A stretch of 64,000 bases of DNA from Bacteroides sp. GM023 (GTDB taxonomy: Bacteria > Bacteroidota > Bacteroidia > Bacteroidales > Bacteroidaceae), in assembly GCF_014750685.1 (NCBI RefSeq), contig NZ_JAAXGE010000014.1, forward strand, positions 248,001 to 312,000, given 5' to 3'. Below are positions 9,023-18,479 of this stretch, one piece after another (positions within the stretch are counted from its first letter, which is position 1; every line of letters begins with the position of its first letter). The notes under the pieces are model-generated. The model was given only the letters and a program-made list of their open reading frames with translations. It was not told the DNA's origin and made no database searches. The position numbers were made by a program, and so were the translations under genes.

Positions 9023-11158
9023 TTATTTCGCTGTCCATTTGCTAACTACTCTACGTAGCTCAGGCGGCGAGACCGGTTTAGTCAGAAAATCATTGCAACC
9101 TGCATTGAAAGCCAGTGATTTATCATTAGCATAGGCAAAGGCCGTAAGTGCGACAATGGGAACTTGAGTTCCGGTTTTTCTTAACAAGATGGTCGTTTCT
9201 ATTCCGCCCATACCCGGCATTTTCATATCCATAAGTATGAGGTCAGGAGTTTGGGCGTTGAAAAGTTCTATGGCTTCGCTACCATCGTGTGCTCTCAATA
9301 AGCGATAATCCTTTTTCAGTAACGCTTCAATCAGCAGGTAGTTGCTGTCTATATCCTCGGCTACCAGAATCAGAGGTTTATAGTTTCTTGGGGTAGTCTT
9401 TGGGATTGGAAGCTGTTCGTTTTCCGCTACTATTTCCAAGACAGATTGGGTATCGGATAGATATGGGTGTGTGAACCAAAAACAGGAACCTTCTCCTTCA
9501 CGGGATTCAACTCCAATTCTTCCGCCCATCCGTTCGACCAAACTTTGACATATTGAAAGCCCAAGACCGGCGCCTTGCGCGAATGAGTCGAGTTTCACAA
9601 AACGATTAAAGATTTCATCTCGCTGTTCGGCAGGAATGCCTTTCCCCGTATCCGTTACACAGAAACGTAACTGACCGTTATTCTCTAAAGTATAGGAAAG
9701 AGTAATCGAGCCTTTTGTAGTAAATTTCAAAGCATTGGTCATGAAATTAGAAAGTACCTGCACGATTCTATTTTTATCGGCATCCATCACTATCTGCGGT
9801 GAACTTTCATCAAAACGGAGTTCTACTGCTTCATCATGTTTTTTGTGCGAGAAGGTAGCTATCACTTCTCTGCAAAGTTGATGTAAATCCACACTTGATA
9901 TAGTGAGTTCTATTGTACCCGCCTCTATTTTAGAAATATCCAGAATGTCAGAAATAAGGTTGAGCAACAGTTCATTATTCTCTTGTACCAGTGGCATATA
10001 TGATTGACGCAGCTCCGCCTCATCAGTTTCGGCAAGCAGGCTGGAAAAGCCTACAATGGCATTCAGGGGAGTACGTATTTCATGACTCATATTAGCGAGA
10101 AATGCCGATTTGAGCCTGTCTGCTTCTTCGGCTTTTTCTTTAGACTGAATCAATTCCAGCTCTACGTGTTTGCGGGTAGTGATGTCGGTGGCAAGTTCCA
10201 TGATTGCCCATCGTCCGTCGAGCCACTTTATAGCCATACTTTGGATGGTGTACCAACGTTCGGTATTAGGATTATAGTCTTCCCAAAAATGAACGCCTGT
10301 AATCTTGCGATTAGCATCGAGCAACTGCGGCTTCGGACAATGCGCACACTCACAATTCAACCCCGCATTCAACATTTTCCAGCATTTCGCCCTTTCCGGA
10401 ACCATTCCAGCTTCTTCTCTGAAAGGTTTATTTGCGAAAAGTACTTCCAGCGAATCATAATCGCTAACAAAGACATTAGCATTAATATTGTCCAGTACCT
10501 TTTGCATAGTTCGTTGCGACTGTTGCAAAGATACTTCAACCTGCCAGCGTTTCGTAGCAGTAGATACAATTTGTGATATTTGGCTCATGAGTTCTACGTC
10601 TTTCTCATCCCATTGCTTATTCCAGCAAAAGTTAAACGAAAGGAAACCGAAATGTACCCCCAACTGAGATAGGGGAAACACTGCAATGGCCTTTACCCCT
10701 TGCACTTCGAGCATTTGAGTAATAAAAGGGTCGAGCGAATAAATATCGGATGTACAAATGATGTTGTTATCTTCGAACATATCAAACCAGGGTTTTCCCG
10801 CTTCAATAGTCATACTGCGCAAGTAATCTATCGCAGGCTCAATGCCATCATTACACCATTCGTAGGTACATCCGTATGTAACTCCATCCAAATGGTTTTC
10901 CCATGTCGCCAAACGGTCAACACCAGTATAACGGCCGATTTCGGCAAGTGCCATATTCATGGCTGTGGGTATATCGGGTTCCAATTGGAGTATTTGCAGT
11001 ACCTTGATGAACAATGCCTGTCGCCGGTTAGTCGCTTCGAGATTTTCCTGAATAGCAATCAGGTCTTTAGATTTTTCTTCGACCATCTGTTCGAGCCGGG
11101 TACGGTACTGCTCCAGTTCCATATCGGTTCCTTTTTGCTCGGAATCGGTAGTTTTCAT
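9023..11158 (-). CDS. Hybrid sensor histidine kinase with GAF and PAS domains and a C-terminal receiver
   Basis: A 711-residue soluble kinase. In order: a short coiled coil (about 12-40), a GAF-like domain (about 50-205), a PAS-like domain (about 225-335) holding a cysteine-rich stretch CECAHC, a HisKA domain with phospho-acceptor H359 in SHEIRTP, and an HATPase domain with DTGKGIP and GLGLS. A receiver domain follows, with D644 in LILMDMKMPG and the conserved Lys in FLTKPV. There is no transmembrane helix, so it senses an internal signal. It has no output domain and no adjacent response regulator, so the partner is elsewhere. An in-frame start at 11233 lies at the -7 box (11231-11238), upstream of the expected transcript start, so the ATG at 11158 is chosen. 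Confidence 0.85.
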   Translation of the reverse strand: MKTTDSEQKGTDMELEQYRTRLEQMVEEKSKDLIAIQENLEATNRRQALFIKVLQILQLEPDIPTAMNMALAEIGRYTGVDRLATWENHLDGVTYGCTYEWCNDGIEPAIDYLRSMTIEAGKPWFDMFEDNNIICTSDIYSLDPFITQMLEVQGVKAIAVFPLSQLGVHFGFLSFNFCWNKQWDEKDVELMSQISQIVSTATKRWQVEVSLQQSQRTMQKVLDNINANVFVSDYDSLEVLFANKPFREEAGMVPERAKCWKMLNAGLNCECAHCPKPQLLDANRKITGVHFWEDYNPNTERWYTIQSMAIKWLDGRWAIMELATDITTRKHVELELIQSKEKAEEADRLKSAFLANMSHEIRTPLNAIVGFSSLLAETDEAELRQSYMPLVQENNELLLNLISDILDISKIEAGTIELTISSVDLHQLCREVIATFSHKKHDEAVELRFDESSPQIVMDADKNRIVQVLSNFMTNALKFTTKGSITLSYTLENNGQLRFCVTDTGKGIPAEQRDEIFNRFVKLDSFAQGAGLGLSICQSLVERMGGRIGVESREGEGSCFWFTHPYLSDTQSVLEIVAENEQLPIPKTTPRNYKPLILVAEDIDSNYLLIEALLKKDYRLLRAHDGSEAIELFNAQTPDLILMDMKMPGMGGIETTILLRKTGTQVPIVALTAFAYANDKSLAFNAGCNDFLTKPVSPPELRRVVSKWTAK

Positions 11159-11230
11159 AATAAATTTAGAAGTGGTGATAATGAATAAAATAGTAATTTC
11201 AGACTCTGACAATACATTCTCTATATTCTG

Positions 11231-11261
11231 CAAATATAGAGATTAATTTTAGATTCCAAAA
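11231..11261 (-). promoter_or_regulatory. Promoter of the hybrid sensor kinase gene
   Basis: On the - strand TTTTGG (11256-11261) precedes TATATTTG (11231-11238) by 17 bases, a near-consensus Bacteroidota promoter. The expected transcript start near 11224 lies downstream of the longest possible start codon, which settles the choice of the ATG at 11158. Confidence 0.6.
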
Positions 11262-11359
11262 TATTTCTTCTTAAAACAGAGTATTATCGCAAATACCTGT
11301 ACACAAAGAGTGTATGTATTGCATTATTCATCTCCTAAAAAATCTCACTTTCCTATCCA

Positions 11360-12784
11360 TCAGTCTATCCCTGCATATTTTCCCGTTTTCCTTTCTCTTT
11401 TTACATCCCAATCCATATTCTTAGACGGCAACTGCGCTCCAACCGTTTCTATCCATTTTTGGAGAAGATTATTGAGTTCATCCACCTTTTCAGGGTATTT
11501 ATCCTTCAGATTCTTTTTTTCTCCAATATCCTCTTTCAGGTTATATAGCTCATATGTATCCGATTCGTATTGCTTAATCAGCTTCCAGTTGCCCAAACGA
11601 ATTGCCGAGTAAGGTCGTGCTCCCCCATTATGATAATGAGGATAATGCCAAAAAATAGGGCGTTCCTTTTCTTTTGTCCCTTTTATAACAGGCCATAACG
11701 AAACTCCGTCAACCGTTTTATCATATGATTTCACTTTAGCAACATCCAAAATCGTACTAAACAAATCCATAGTGATAGCAGGAGTACTTATTTTCTTATT
11801 CACAGGTGTTTTACCTGTCCAATTCATAATCAACGGCACACGTATTCCACCTTCATACTCAGCCCCTTTCCCTTTTCGCAAAGGATAACTTCTTGATATT
11901 TTATGCACAGCCCCATTATCACTTGTCACAATAATCAGTGTATTCTCAAGTATTCCTTTTTGTTTTAAAGCATATAATATACGGTTCAAACTTTCATCCA
12001 CACTCTGAATCATTGCCGCATATGTAGCATTGTTGTGAAAATAAGAACTATCTACCAAAGCTTCATATTTTCTCTCTAATTCGGGTTTAGCCCCCAGCGG
12101 AGTATGTACTGCATAATGTGCCATATTCAGATAAAAGGGGCTTTCACCTTGCTTTTCAATTAAACGAACAGCTTCATCTGTCAACCTGTCGGTGAGATAC
12201 TCTCCCTCTTCTCCATTATTTAACCGTGGCAAGCAATAGGGAGAAAAATAGCCATTACACCCTTGTTTGTTTTTGATGGGAGCTCCTTTATAATTCCCAC
12301 CAATATTCACGTCGAACCCCTGGTTCTCAGGCCAATATTTTTCATCATCACCTAAATGCCATTTACCCACATGCCATGTTTGATAACCAACTTCTTTCAA
12401 GTATTCTGCTACCGTTTTCTCCTCTAAAGGAAGATATTTTGTCCAGTCCGGAATTCGCAATTTAGCCCAAGGATAATTCCAACCGGCAATCCAGTCCGTA
12501 AGATGGAGACGTGCAGGATATTTGCCGGTCATTAAAGCTGCTCTGGTAGGAGAACTTACTGTACAAGCGGCATATCCGTCCGTAAATAAGACTCCGGTAT
12601 GCGCCAAACTATCTATAGTGGGTGTTTGATAAAACTTGCTCCCATAACATCCGAAATCATTCCATCCCAAATCGTCTATCAAAAACATTACAATATTAGG
12701 TGGTTGTTCACATTTCTCTTTTGCCAACAATGAAATTGCCGGCAAAAGAGCTAAAGTTGTCAAAGGAATAATCCTAGTCTTCAT
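11360..12784 (-). CDS. Sulfatase A (formylglycine-dependent, Ser-type, S1 family)
   Basis: A 474-residue exported arylsulfatase-fold enzyme. A signal peptide occupies about residues 1-20. The metal motif FLIDDLGWNDFG (about 35-46) and the signature SSPTR followed by ALMTGKYPAR (about 78-92) identify the S1 family. The first Ser of SSPTR is the residue converted to formylglycine. KWHLG (about 141-145) and TSDNG (about 288-292) are further conserved active-site segments. It should remove a sulfate ester in the periplasm. It is the last gene of a GH2-sulfatase-sulfatase unit. I prefer the ATG at 12784 (8 bases after the previous stop) over an ATG at 12811, which would overlap the upstream gene and put polar residues in front of the signal peptide. 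Sulfate position and sugar are unknown. Confidence 0.85.
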   Translation of the reverse strand: MKTRIIPLTTLALLPAISLLAKEKCEQPPNIVMFLIDDLGWNDFGCYGSKFYQTPTIDSLAHTGVLFTDGYAACTVSSPTRAALMTGKYPARLHLTDWIAGWNYPWAKLRIPDWTKYLPLEEKTVAEYLKEVGYQTWHVGKWHLGDDEKYWPENQGFDVNIGGNYKGAPIKNKQGCNGYFSPYCLPRLNNGEEGEYLTDRLTDEAVRLIEKQGESPFYLNMAHYAVHTPLGAKPELERKYEALVDSSYFHNNATYAAMIQSVDESLNRILYALKQKGILENTLIIVTSDNGAVHKISRSYPLRKGKGAEYEGGIRVPLIMNWTGKTPVNKKISTPAITMDLFSTILDVAKVKSYDKTVDGVSLWPVIKGTKEKERPIFWHYPHYHNGGARPYSAIRLGNWKLIKQYESDTYELYNLKEDIGEKKNLKDKYPEKVDELNNLLQKWIETVGAQLPSKNMDWDVKRERKTGKYAGID

Positions 12785-12792
12785 TACGTTAT

Positions 12793-14187
12793 TTATTTTG
12801 AGTTTTCCCATTTAAAATGCTGACTTTCTGTACGAGCCTTCATCGCCAGTTCGCGCAGCATACCCGCTTTGCCAGGATATTGATTAATCAGATCCTTCTC
12901 TTCTCCAATATCATCCGGCAGATAATAAAGTTCTTCTTTCAATTTTTCCGGTTTGGACATATTCAGGCGAATCAACTTCCAACCATCTTTTAAAATAGAT
13001 TGCTTTCCTCCCTGCTCATAAAATTCATAATAAATATAATCATGGTTACGGGGCTCCTTACCTTTGCCTGTCAGCAAAGATAAATAAGAGATGCCATCAA
13101 CTTCCTTCACAGGCTTTGCTCCTACAATTTCGGCTACTGTAGGAAGAAAGTCCCAAAAGGTAGTGATATGGTCCGTTGTCCTTTTCTTCTTTATCACATT
13201 CGGCCAGTTTACTATAAAAGGAGCACGGACTCCACCCTCATATAAATCTCTTTTATACCCACGATATGGACCATTACTATCGAAAAAGTCCGGTTCATGT
13301 CCACCTACACAATGTACGCCATTATCTGAAGAAAAAATAAAGATAGTGTTCTCCCAAACACCCTTATCCTTTAGCAACTGAATAATTTGCCCCACATTTT
13401 TATCAATCTCACTCACCATAGAAGCATATGCAGCCTTAGGTTTCATCTGTGTCTTAAAGCCTTTCTTCTTGTTATTTATATAAGGAGTTTCAGGAAAAGC
13501 ATCTTCATACTGACTTAAATCCGGATAGTCCAAATCAGCATGAGGAGGAGTGATGGCAAAGTAGGCAAAAAAAGGCTGATCAGCATTTTTCTTTATAAAA
13601 TCAAGTCCTTTTTCCATAATCAGGAAATGACTATAGACTTCTCCATTCAACATTACCTTTTTCTCATTTTCGTAAAGATACTCCGGATAATAACGATGAG
13701 CTGCTCCCTGACTTAAATATCCAAAGAAGTAATCAAAGCCCTTATTTATTGGACTCCCTGAAGTTTCGGGACCGCCTAATCCCCATTTTCCTACACACAT
13801 CGTAGCATATCCCTGTGCCTTGAGTATTTCAGCTACTGTTATTTCCTCCTGCGGCAAATGCAGGTCAAAAAATCCATTTTCTGACTTCACACCCTTATTT
13901 CCACGTATATAGCCATGCCCCGTATGTTTACCTGTCAACAAGCTGCAACGTGAAGGAGCACTTACTGTAGAACCACTGTAATGATTAGTGAATAATAATC
14001 CTCCCTCGGCTAACTGGTCAATGTTGGGTGTTTTAATTTTTCTCTGACCATAACAACCCAAATCGCCAATCCCCATATCATCTGCCAACACAAAAACAAT
14101 ATTAGGTGCCTTATCCTTTACTTGTCCTAAAGTCTCTACGGAAGCAGAGACTAGAATAGCTCCCATTAATAACGCTGATTTTTTCAT
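12793..14187 (-). CDS. Sulfatase B (Ser-type, S1 family)
   Basis: A 464-residue exported sulfatase. A signal peptide (about 1-22) is followed by VLADDMGIGDLGCYG (about 33-47) and the signature SAPSR with CSLLTGKHTGH (about 79-94), Ser-type. KWGLGG (about 137-142) and SSDNG (about 290-294) complete the core. It is very like sulfatase C (28496-29914): both share SGSTVSAPSRC, LLTGKHTGH, IRGNKG, a WGLGGP segment and the GFDYFFGYL strand, so the two are probably duplicates, one per transcription unit. The first codon of the longest frame is a GTG at 14190, and the ATG directly after it at 14187 is used. It lies 5 bases downstream of the GH2 gene and should be co-transcribed. Confidence 0.85.
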   Translation of the reverse strand: MKKSALLMGAILVSASVETLGQVKDKAPNIVFVLADDMGIGDLGCYGQRKIKTPNIDQLAEGGLLFTNHYSGSTVSAPSRCSLLTGKHTGHGYIRGNKGVKSENGFFDLHLPQEEITVAEILKAQGYATMCVGKWGLGGPETSGSPINKGFDYFFGYLSQGAAHRYYPEYLYENEKKVMLNGEVYSHFLIMEKGLDFIKKNADQPFFAYFAITPPHADLDYPDLSQYEDAFPETPYINNKKKGFKTQMKPKAAYASMVSEIDKNVGQIIQLLKDKGVWENTIFIFSSDNGVHCVGGHEPDFFDSNGPYRGYKRDLYEGGVRAPFIVNWPNVIKKKRTTDHITTFWDFLPTVAEIVGAKPVKEVDGISYLSLLTGKGKEPRNHDYIYYEFYEQGGKQSILKDGWKLIRLNMSKPEKLKEELYYLPDDIGEEKDLINQYPGKAGMLRELAMKARTESQHFKWENSK

Positions 14188-14192
14188 CACAC

Positions 14193-17100
14193 TTATTCTT
14201 TAAACAATTGAATTACATAACCATACCGATAATCTCTTAATAGTATCCGGTAATCTACGTGTACCGGATTACCCCAAGAATTGTCTCCACCGACTCCCAT
14301 CTGACCAAAATCTATATTCAGAAAAACGTCCTTCTCCTGCTTCAAATCTATAGTATTCCGGATAGACTTTCCATTAATCTCATAATTTTCTTTAGGTGCA
14401 TATTGGGCATTAAAACAAATCAATGGCAATCCTGTCACTTTCATCCTATTTCCTCCGGTTGACGACAATATCAGTTCACGAACGTCTGTTCTATATCCAT
14501 TTTCTTGTGGACGTACATACGAATATGCTAATTCTTTCACCGGCATCCGATAGCGCCCCACCAAGGCAGATGTTTTACGATCTGCATAATTTTCCCATGG
14601 TCCTCTTCCATACCATGCAGCCATCTCCAATTCACCATTCAACTTAAACAGTTGACCTATACGAGGTACCGACATCTCTCTTTCCGCATGATAATAAACA
14701 GGAAGAAATTCATTTTCCACTTTTATTGTCGCATTCGGATAAATAGTATAATTCGTATTAAACCAAACTTCAGATAAATCCGGTGTTTGATCTTCCGGAT
14801 CTACATTTACCAACATTTTAAACGATAGTTTCACTGACTTTACAATCTCCCTTTTATCCTCTTTCTGCTTTTCATAAGATACATAAAAGGTATCCAAAGA
14901 ACATCTTTGATGTGCATTTTTCCAATACTTGCCATCTTTAAACCAACCGTCATTATCTGTTTTCACCCGCCAAAAGTCTGGGCGAACAGGCGTATCCAAA
15001 TAAGTAAATCCATTTAGGATTAAACCTGATAAAGCTCCTGAGCGTTTATCAAAAACAGAACTGAAGTTTTCATTTCCAATCATTATTTTCTCTTCTGTCT
15101 CATTTACAATCAGGCTGCCACTCAAAGAAGAAGGTTGATAATCAAACATTCCGGATTCCTGAATTTGAAGCTGGTCATAAGCTACACAATAATCTTTCGG
15201 AAGCATTCCTTCCATTCTTAATGTTTTAAATTCAAAAATAATGAAATATTCTTTGTCAACGTCCATTCTTGTTTGAAAAGGAACCTGAAACCTCATCGAA
15301 CCAAGCGGAGTCAGTCTCAATTTAAGCTCACCCTCCTCTATCTTCACCCCATTTTCTTCCAATCTCCAACATTGCCGATAATGAGATGCATCTGTAAAAC
15401 TTAGATTGTTAACCAATTCAAATTCATTCTTCATACCAGGGATAGCTTTTACCCTGAGTCCCTGCATCACTTTCTTCGCTTCATGGGCATGAGGATTCAG
15501 CTCCCGGTCTGCATTAATCAGACCATTCAAACAGAAAGCTTTATCATTACGTTCGTTTTGTAAACCGAAAGCTCCTCCATAATCAAGAAAACGAGTACCA
15601 TCACGAAAATCTTCCATTCCCTGGTCTACCCAGTCCCAAATAAAACCTCCTTGCAACATTGGATATTTTTCAAATAAATCCCAATAGTCCTGGAAATTTC
15701 CCAAGCTATTCCCCATAGCATGGGCATATTCACATAGAATCAAAGGACGGTAAACGTCAGTAGAAAGTGCATAGTTACGAATTTTATCCATACGCATATA
15801 CATAGGACAATATATATCAGTATGTGCCTGTGTCCCCGCCTGCTCAAACTGAACCAAACGGGTGGAATCCGTTCCTTTCAATTTATGATAACCATTTTGA
15901 AATATTATCCCATCACCACACTCATTACCCAATGACCAAATAATGACGGAAGGATGATTTTTATCTCGTTTGAACATCCGAAAGATTCGATCATGATGTA
16001 TCTTTTCCCATGATGGATCATCAGCTATATGTTTTTTTAAATCATAAGGAGCCTGTAATGCTGCTCCCAAACCATGCGACTCAATATTGGCTTCATCACA
16101 AATATAGAGCCCGTAGCGGTCACACAGTTCATACAGATATGGATCTGCCGGATAATGACAGGTTCGAATAGCATTAATATTCAATTTCTTCATTAGTTCT
16201 ATATCCTTTTCTACCGTCTCACGAGGTACATAATGCCCATACTTCGGGTGATGTTCGTGACGGTTTACTCCGCGTACATATATCGGACGACCATTTACCA
16301 TCAATTGAGCATTTTTTAACTCCACTGTACGAAACCCAACCTTAGAAGATACATAATTCAATTGCTGGTCACTGTCACCCGAAGAAATCAATAATGTATA
16401 CAAATACGGAGTTTCTGCCGTCCATGCTTTAACACCCGGTAAAGTGGCACTAAAGCATATTTTGGTTTCTTTCCCCTTGGCTATTTTCACCGATTCTGCC
16501 GCACTATACACAACGTCTCCATTTTCATTCATCAGTTGTACATTAACTTGTTGTTTGTCAGCCCTCAAATTTGTAGCCATTTTCACTTCCACATCCAATT
16601 TTCCATCTTTATATTCATTTTTCAATGAAGCTTTTGCCCAAAAATCTTTAATATATGCCTTAGGAGTAGCATATAACCATACATCTCGTTTGATTCCAGC
16701 CAAACGCCAGAAATCCTGACATTCAAGATAGGAACCTATTGAAAAACGGTACACTTCAACTGCCAGTACATTCTCTCCCTCATGCAGGTACGGAGTTATG
16801 TCAAACTCCGCTTGCATCTTCGAATCCTGAGAGTATCCGACCTTCTGCCCATTTATCCATACATAAAAAGCAGACTTCACCGCCCCAAAATGTAAGACGA
16901 CACGCCTGTCTTTCCATTCCTGAGGCACTGTAAATACCCGTCTGAATGAGCCTACCGGATTCCAGTCATGGCGCACACGCGGAGGATAAGGATTCTTCAA
17001 TGCAAATTCATAAGGATGATTCAAATAAATAGCTTTATCATAACCTTGTAATGGCCAGCTACTAGGAACTTGTATCTCATCCCAACCCGAAACATCGAAA

Positions 17101-17369
17101 GATGGTTTATAAAAATCAATTTTTCTCTCATCCGGGTTAGTCGCAAAAGAAAATTTCCATTTACCGTTCAAGGATATATTGTCAGGACAATTATAATATC
17201 CTCCATTTATAGCAGTCTCTTTTGTTGAATAATACCAAAAAGAAGCTCTGCTATCTTCTCGATTTATTCCTGTCACCTGATTATCTTCCCACTCTTTCAA
17301 CATTTCCACCGCATGGATAGTCAAAGAAATAATACCTAATACGAATATTAGAAAGACTTTTTTCATCAT
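14193..17369 (-). CDS. GH2 beta-galactosidase of the LacZ type, exported
   Basis: A 1058-residue GH2 enzyme with the full five-domain LacZ layout: a signal peptide (about 1-21), sugar-binding jelly roll (about 50-220), immunoglobulin-like domain (about 235-345), TIM barrel (about 350-640), a further sandwich, and a C-terminal Bgal_small_N super-sandwich (about 780-1050). The acid/base is E483 in WSLGNECGDG and the nucleophile is E547 in ILCEYAHAMGN. RGVNRHEHHP (about 368-377) matches the LacZ metal/substrate loop. It should release terminal beta-galactose, or a related sugar, from imported oligosaccharides in the periplasm. It is the first gene of a unit with two sulfatases, behind its own promoter and a terminator. 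ATG 17369 and ATG 17366 are both possible starts. Confidence 0.85.
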   Translation of the reverse strand: MMKKVFLIFVLGIISLTIHAVEMLKEWEDNQVTGINREDSRASFWYYSTKETAINGGYYNCPDNISLNGKWKFSFATNPDERKIDFYKPSFDVSGWDEIQVPSSWPLQGYDKAIYLNHPYEFALKNPYPPRVRHDWNPVGSFRRVFTVPQEWKDRRVVLHFGAVKSAFYVWINGQKVGYSQDSKMQAEFDITPYLHEGENVLAVEVYRFSIGSYLECQDFWRLAGIKRDVWLYATPKAYIKDFWAKASLKNEYKDGKLDVEVKMATNLRADKQQVNVQLMNENGDVVYSAAESVKIAKGKETKICFSATLPGVKAWTAETPYLYTLLISSGDSDQQLNYVSSKVGFRTVELKNAQLMVNGRPIYVRGVNRHEHHPKYGHYVPRETVEKDIELMKKLNINAIRTCHYPADPYLYELCDRYGLYICDEANIESHGLGAALQAPYDLKKHIADDPSWEKIHHDRIFRMFKRDKNHPSVIIWSLGNECGDGIIFQNGYHKLKGTDSTRLVQFEQAGTQAHTDIYCPMYMRMDKIRNYALSTDVYRPLILCEYAHAMGNSLGNFQDYWDLFEKYPMLQGGFIWDWVDQGMEDFRDGTRFLDYGGAFGLQNERNDKAFCLNGLINADRELNPHAHEAKKVMQGLRVKAIPGMKNEFELVNNLSFTDASHYRQCWRLEENGVKIEEGELKLRLTPLGSMRFQVPFQTRMDVDKEYFIIFEFKTLRMEGMLPKDYCVAYDQLQIQESGMFDYQPSSLSGSLIVNETEEKIMIGNENFSSVFDKRSGALSGLILNGFTYLDTPVRPDFWRVKTDNDGWFKDGKYWKNAHQRCSLDTFYVSYEKQKEDKREIVKSVKLSFKMLVNVDPEDQTPDLSEVWFNTNYTIYPNATIKVENEFLPVYYHAEREMSVPRIGQLFKLNGELEMAAWYGRGPWENYADRKTSALVGRYRMPVKELAYSYVRPQENGYRTDVRELILSSTGGNRMKVTGLPLICFNAQYAPKENYEINGKSIRNTIDLKQEKDVFLNIDFGQMGVGGDNSWGNPVHVDYRILLRDYRYGYVIQLFKE

Positions 17370-17414
17370 ACAATCCGTCTATATATAAATAATTTATGTT
17401 TTTCTTTTCTGAGG

Positions 17415-17422
17415 CAAAAATA
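17415..17422 (-). promoter_or_regulatory. -7 box for the GH2-sulfatase-sulfatase unit
   Basis: TATTTTTG on the - strand, 46 bases upstream of the GH2 start. No clear -33 element is present, as expected for an activator-dependent promoter. Direct repeats lie directly upstream (17454-17485). Confidence 0.5.
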
Positions 17423-17453
17423 GAACTCTATATGCACATTTGCCGGAGAAGAA

Positions 17454-17485
17454 TTATGCAAAAAGGTAGAGCATTTATGCAAAAA
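17454..17485 (-). promoter_or_regulatory. Paired direct repeats upstream of the GH2 promoter (candidate operator)
   Basis: TTATGCAAAAA (as written on the + strand) occurs at 17454-17464 and again at 17475-17485, 21 bp apart, which is two helical turns. The pair lies about 32 bases upstream of the -7 box, in the position of an activator site. The second copy touches the terminator stem. The sequence partly resembles the operator at 29989 and 58008 (see findings) but is clearly diverged. Confidence 0.45.
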
Positions 17486-17526
17486 CAGGAATAGATATTT
17501 CTCTGCGGGCATATCTATTCCTGTTT
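17483..17526 (-). terminator. Strong terminator between the DUF1735 gene and the GH2 unit
   Basis: A perfect 16-bp inverted repeat (17483-17498 with 17511-17526) around a 12-base loop. The - strand transcript would run from the stem into five U residues. It starts 45 bases after the DUF1735 lipoprotein stop and ends the long SusC/SusD operon. The stem is long enough that it might also work from the other strand. Confidence 0.75.
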
Positions 17527-17570
17527 ATTACAAAGAAAGAATCACAGTATTATTTTTCCTGTTCAATCTA

Positions 17571-18458
17571 TCACCATTCTTCATAATGCAGATCCTTCAA
17601 AGGATCTTGTCTGCGAACTAAAGTTTCTTCAACCTCATATTGTTTGGCATCCTTCTTAAAACGATACTTCAACGAGATTTCAAGCCGTTCTTTTGTATCA
17701 TCATAAGTTCCACTTCCATCAGTGATCTCTATACTGCCGTCTAATGTTTCTACCGTTACTGTATGATTGGATTGCATTGTCATTTTTACATTTTCAGCAC
17801 TAACAACCGAAAAATCCGCAACGCCTTCTCTCACCAATATGTTTTTAGATAAAGAATTTACAGCGCGAGTGATATTCTTTGATAGGTCTTTATTCTCATA
17901 TTTCTTTGTTTCTACAACTTCACCCGATACACTCAACTCCTTTATTGTACCTTTCACATAGTAGGTGCCATGATAAGTGCTAATGTATTTTACAGCCACA
18001 ATACTTGTTTCCTTCCCCTCCAGAATCTTATCGAGTGAGCTATCCGTCACTCTAAAAGGTAGTGCGTAGTGTACTTTAGTTGTTTTCTCATAATCTGCAT
18101 AAAAATCATCAGTAAAACTAATCACAACATCTGCTACTGCCAAAGAGGTCTTAGAAACCTGAAATCTGTCAGGGTTTGATAATGTATAATATTTCTGAGG
18201 AAGAAGTGTCAGACCTGTCCCTTCCAACAAAGTAGGATCAATCTCGAATTCTGCCCAATCATCAGTGTTGACTTCACGTTTACCTCCAATAGCTACTCCT
18301 ACCTTCATTGTCATGTCACGGTCGGCAATCACTGTACGCAAAGGATTTTGAGAAGCAAAATATGTTGTAGAAACATCATAATCTTTCACATAATCGTCAT
18401 AGCAGGATGTCATCAGAAACAGACATAGTGCATAATACAAAATATTCATCTTTTTCAT
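17571..18458 (-). CDS. Surface lipoprotein with DUF1735/DUF4361 (candidate glycan-binding protein)
   Basis: A 295-residue lipoprotein. The signal peptide ends in a lipobox (LMTSC, Cys19). The N-terminal half has the DUF1735 (BT_3987-like) pattern, including NPLRTVIADRDMTMKVGVAIGG (split here by eye into strands, about 37-58) and the TLSNPDRFQVSK segment. The C-terminal half resembles DUF4361, with alternating short strands and an EEW end. Proteins of this type follow susD genes and act as accessory surface glycan-binding proteins. It lies 21 bases after the second susD and is the last gene before the terminator at 17483-17526. Ligand unknown. Confidence 0.75.
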   Translation of the reverse strand: MKKMNILYYALCLFLMTSCYDDYVKDYDVSTTYFASQNPLRTVIADRDMTMKVGVAIGGKREVNTDDWAEFEIDPTLLEGTGLTLLPQKYYTLSNPDRFQVSKTSLAVADVVISFTDDFYADYEKTTKVHYALPFRVTDSSLDKILEGKETSIVAVKYISTYHGTYYVKGTIKELSVSGEVVETKKYENKDLSKNITRAVNSLSKNILVREGVADFSVVSAENVKMTMQSNHTVTVETLDGSIEITDGSGTYDDTKERLEISLKYRFKKDAKQYEVEETLVRRQDPLKDLHYEEW

Positions 18459-18479
18459 CGCTCTATAATTTATTTATTA

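Noticed and set aside
10004..10576. Open frames of 190 and 162 codons (10004-10576 and 10700-11188) on the + strand opposite the hybrid kinase
   Set aside because: They overlay GAF, PAS and kinase coding sequence and show no recognisable domain.
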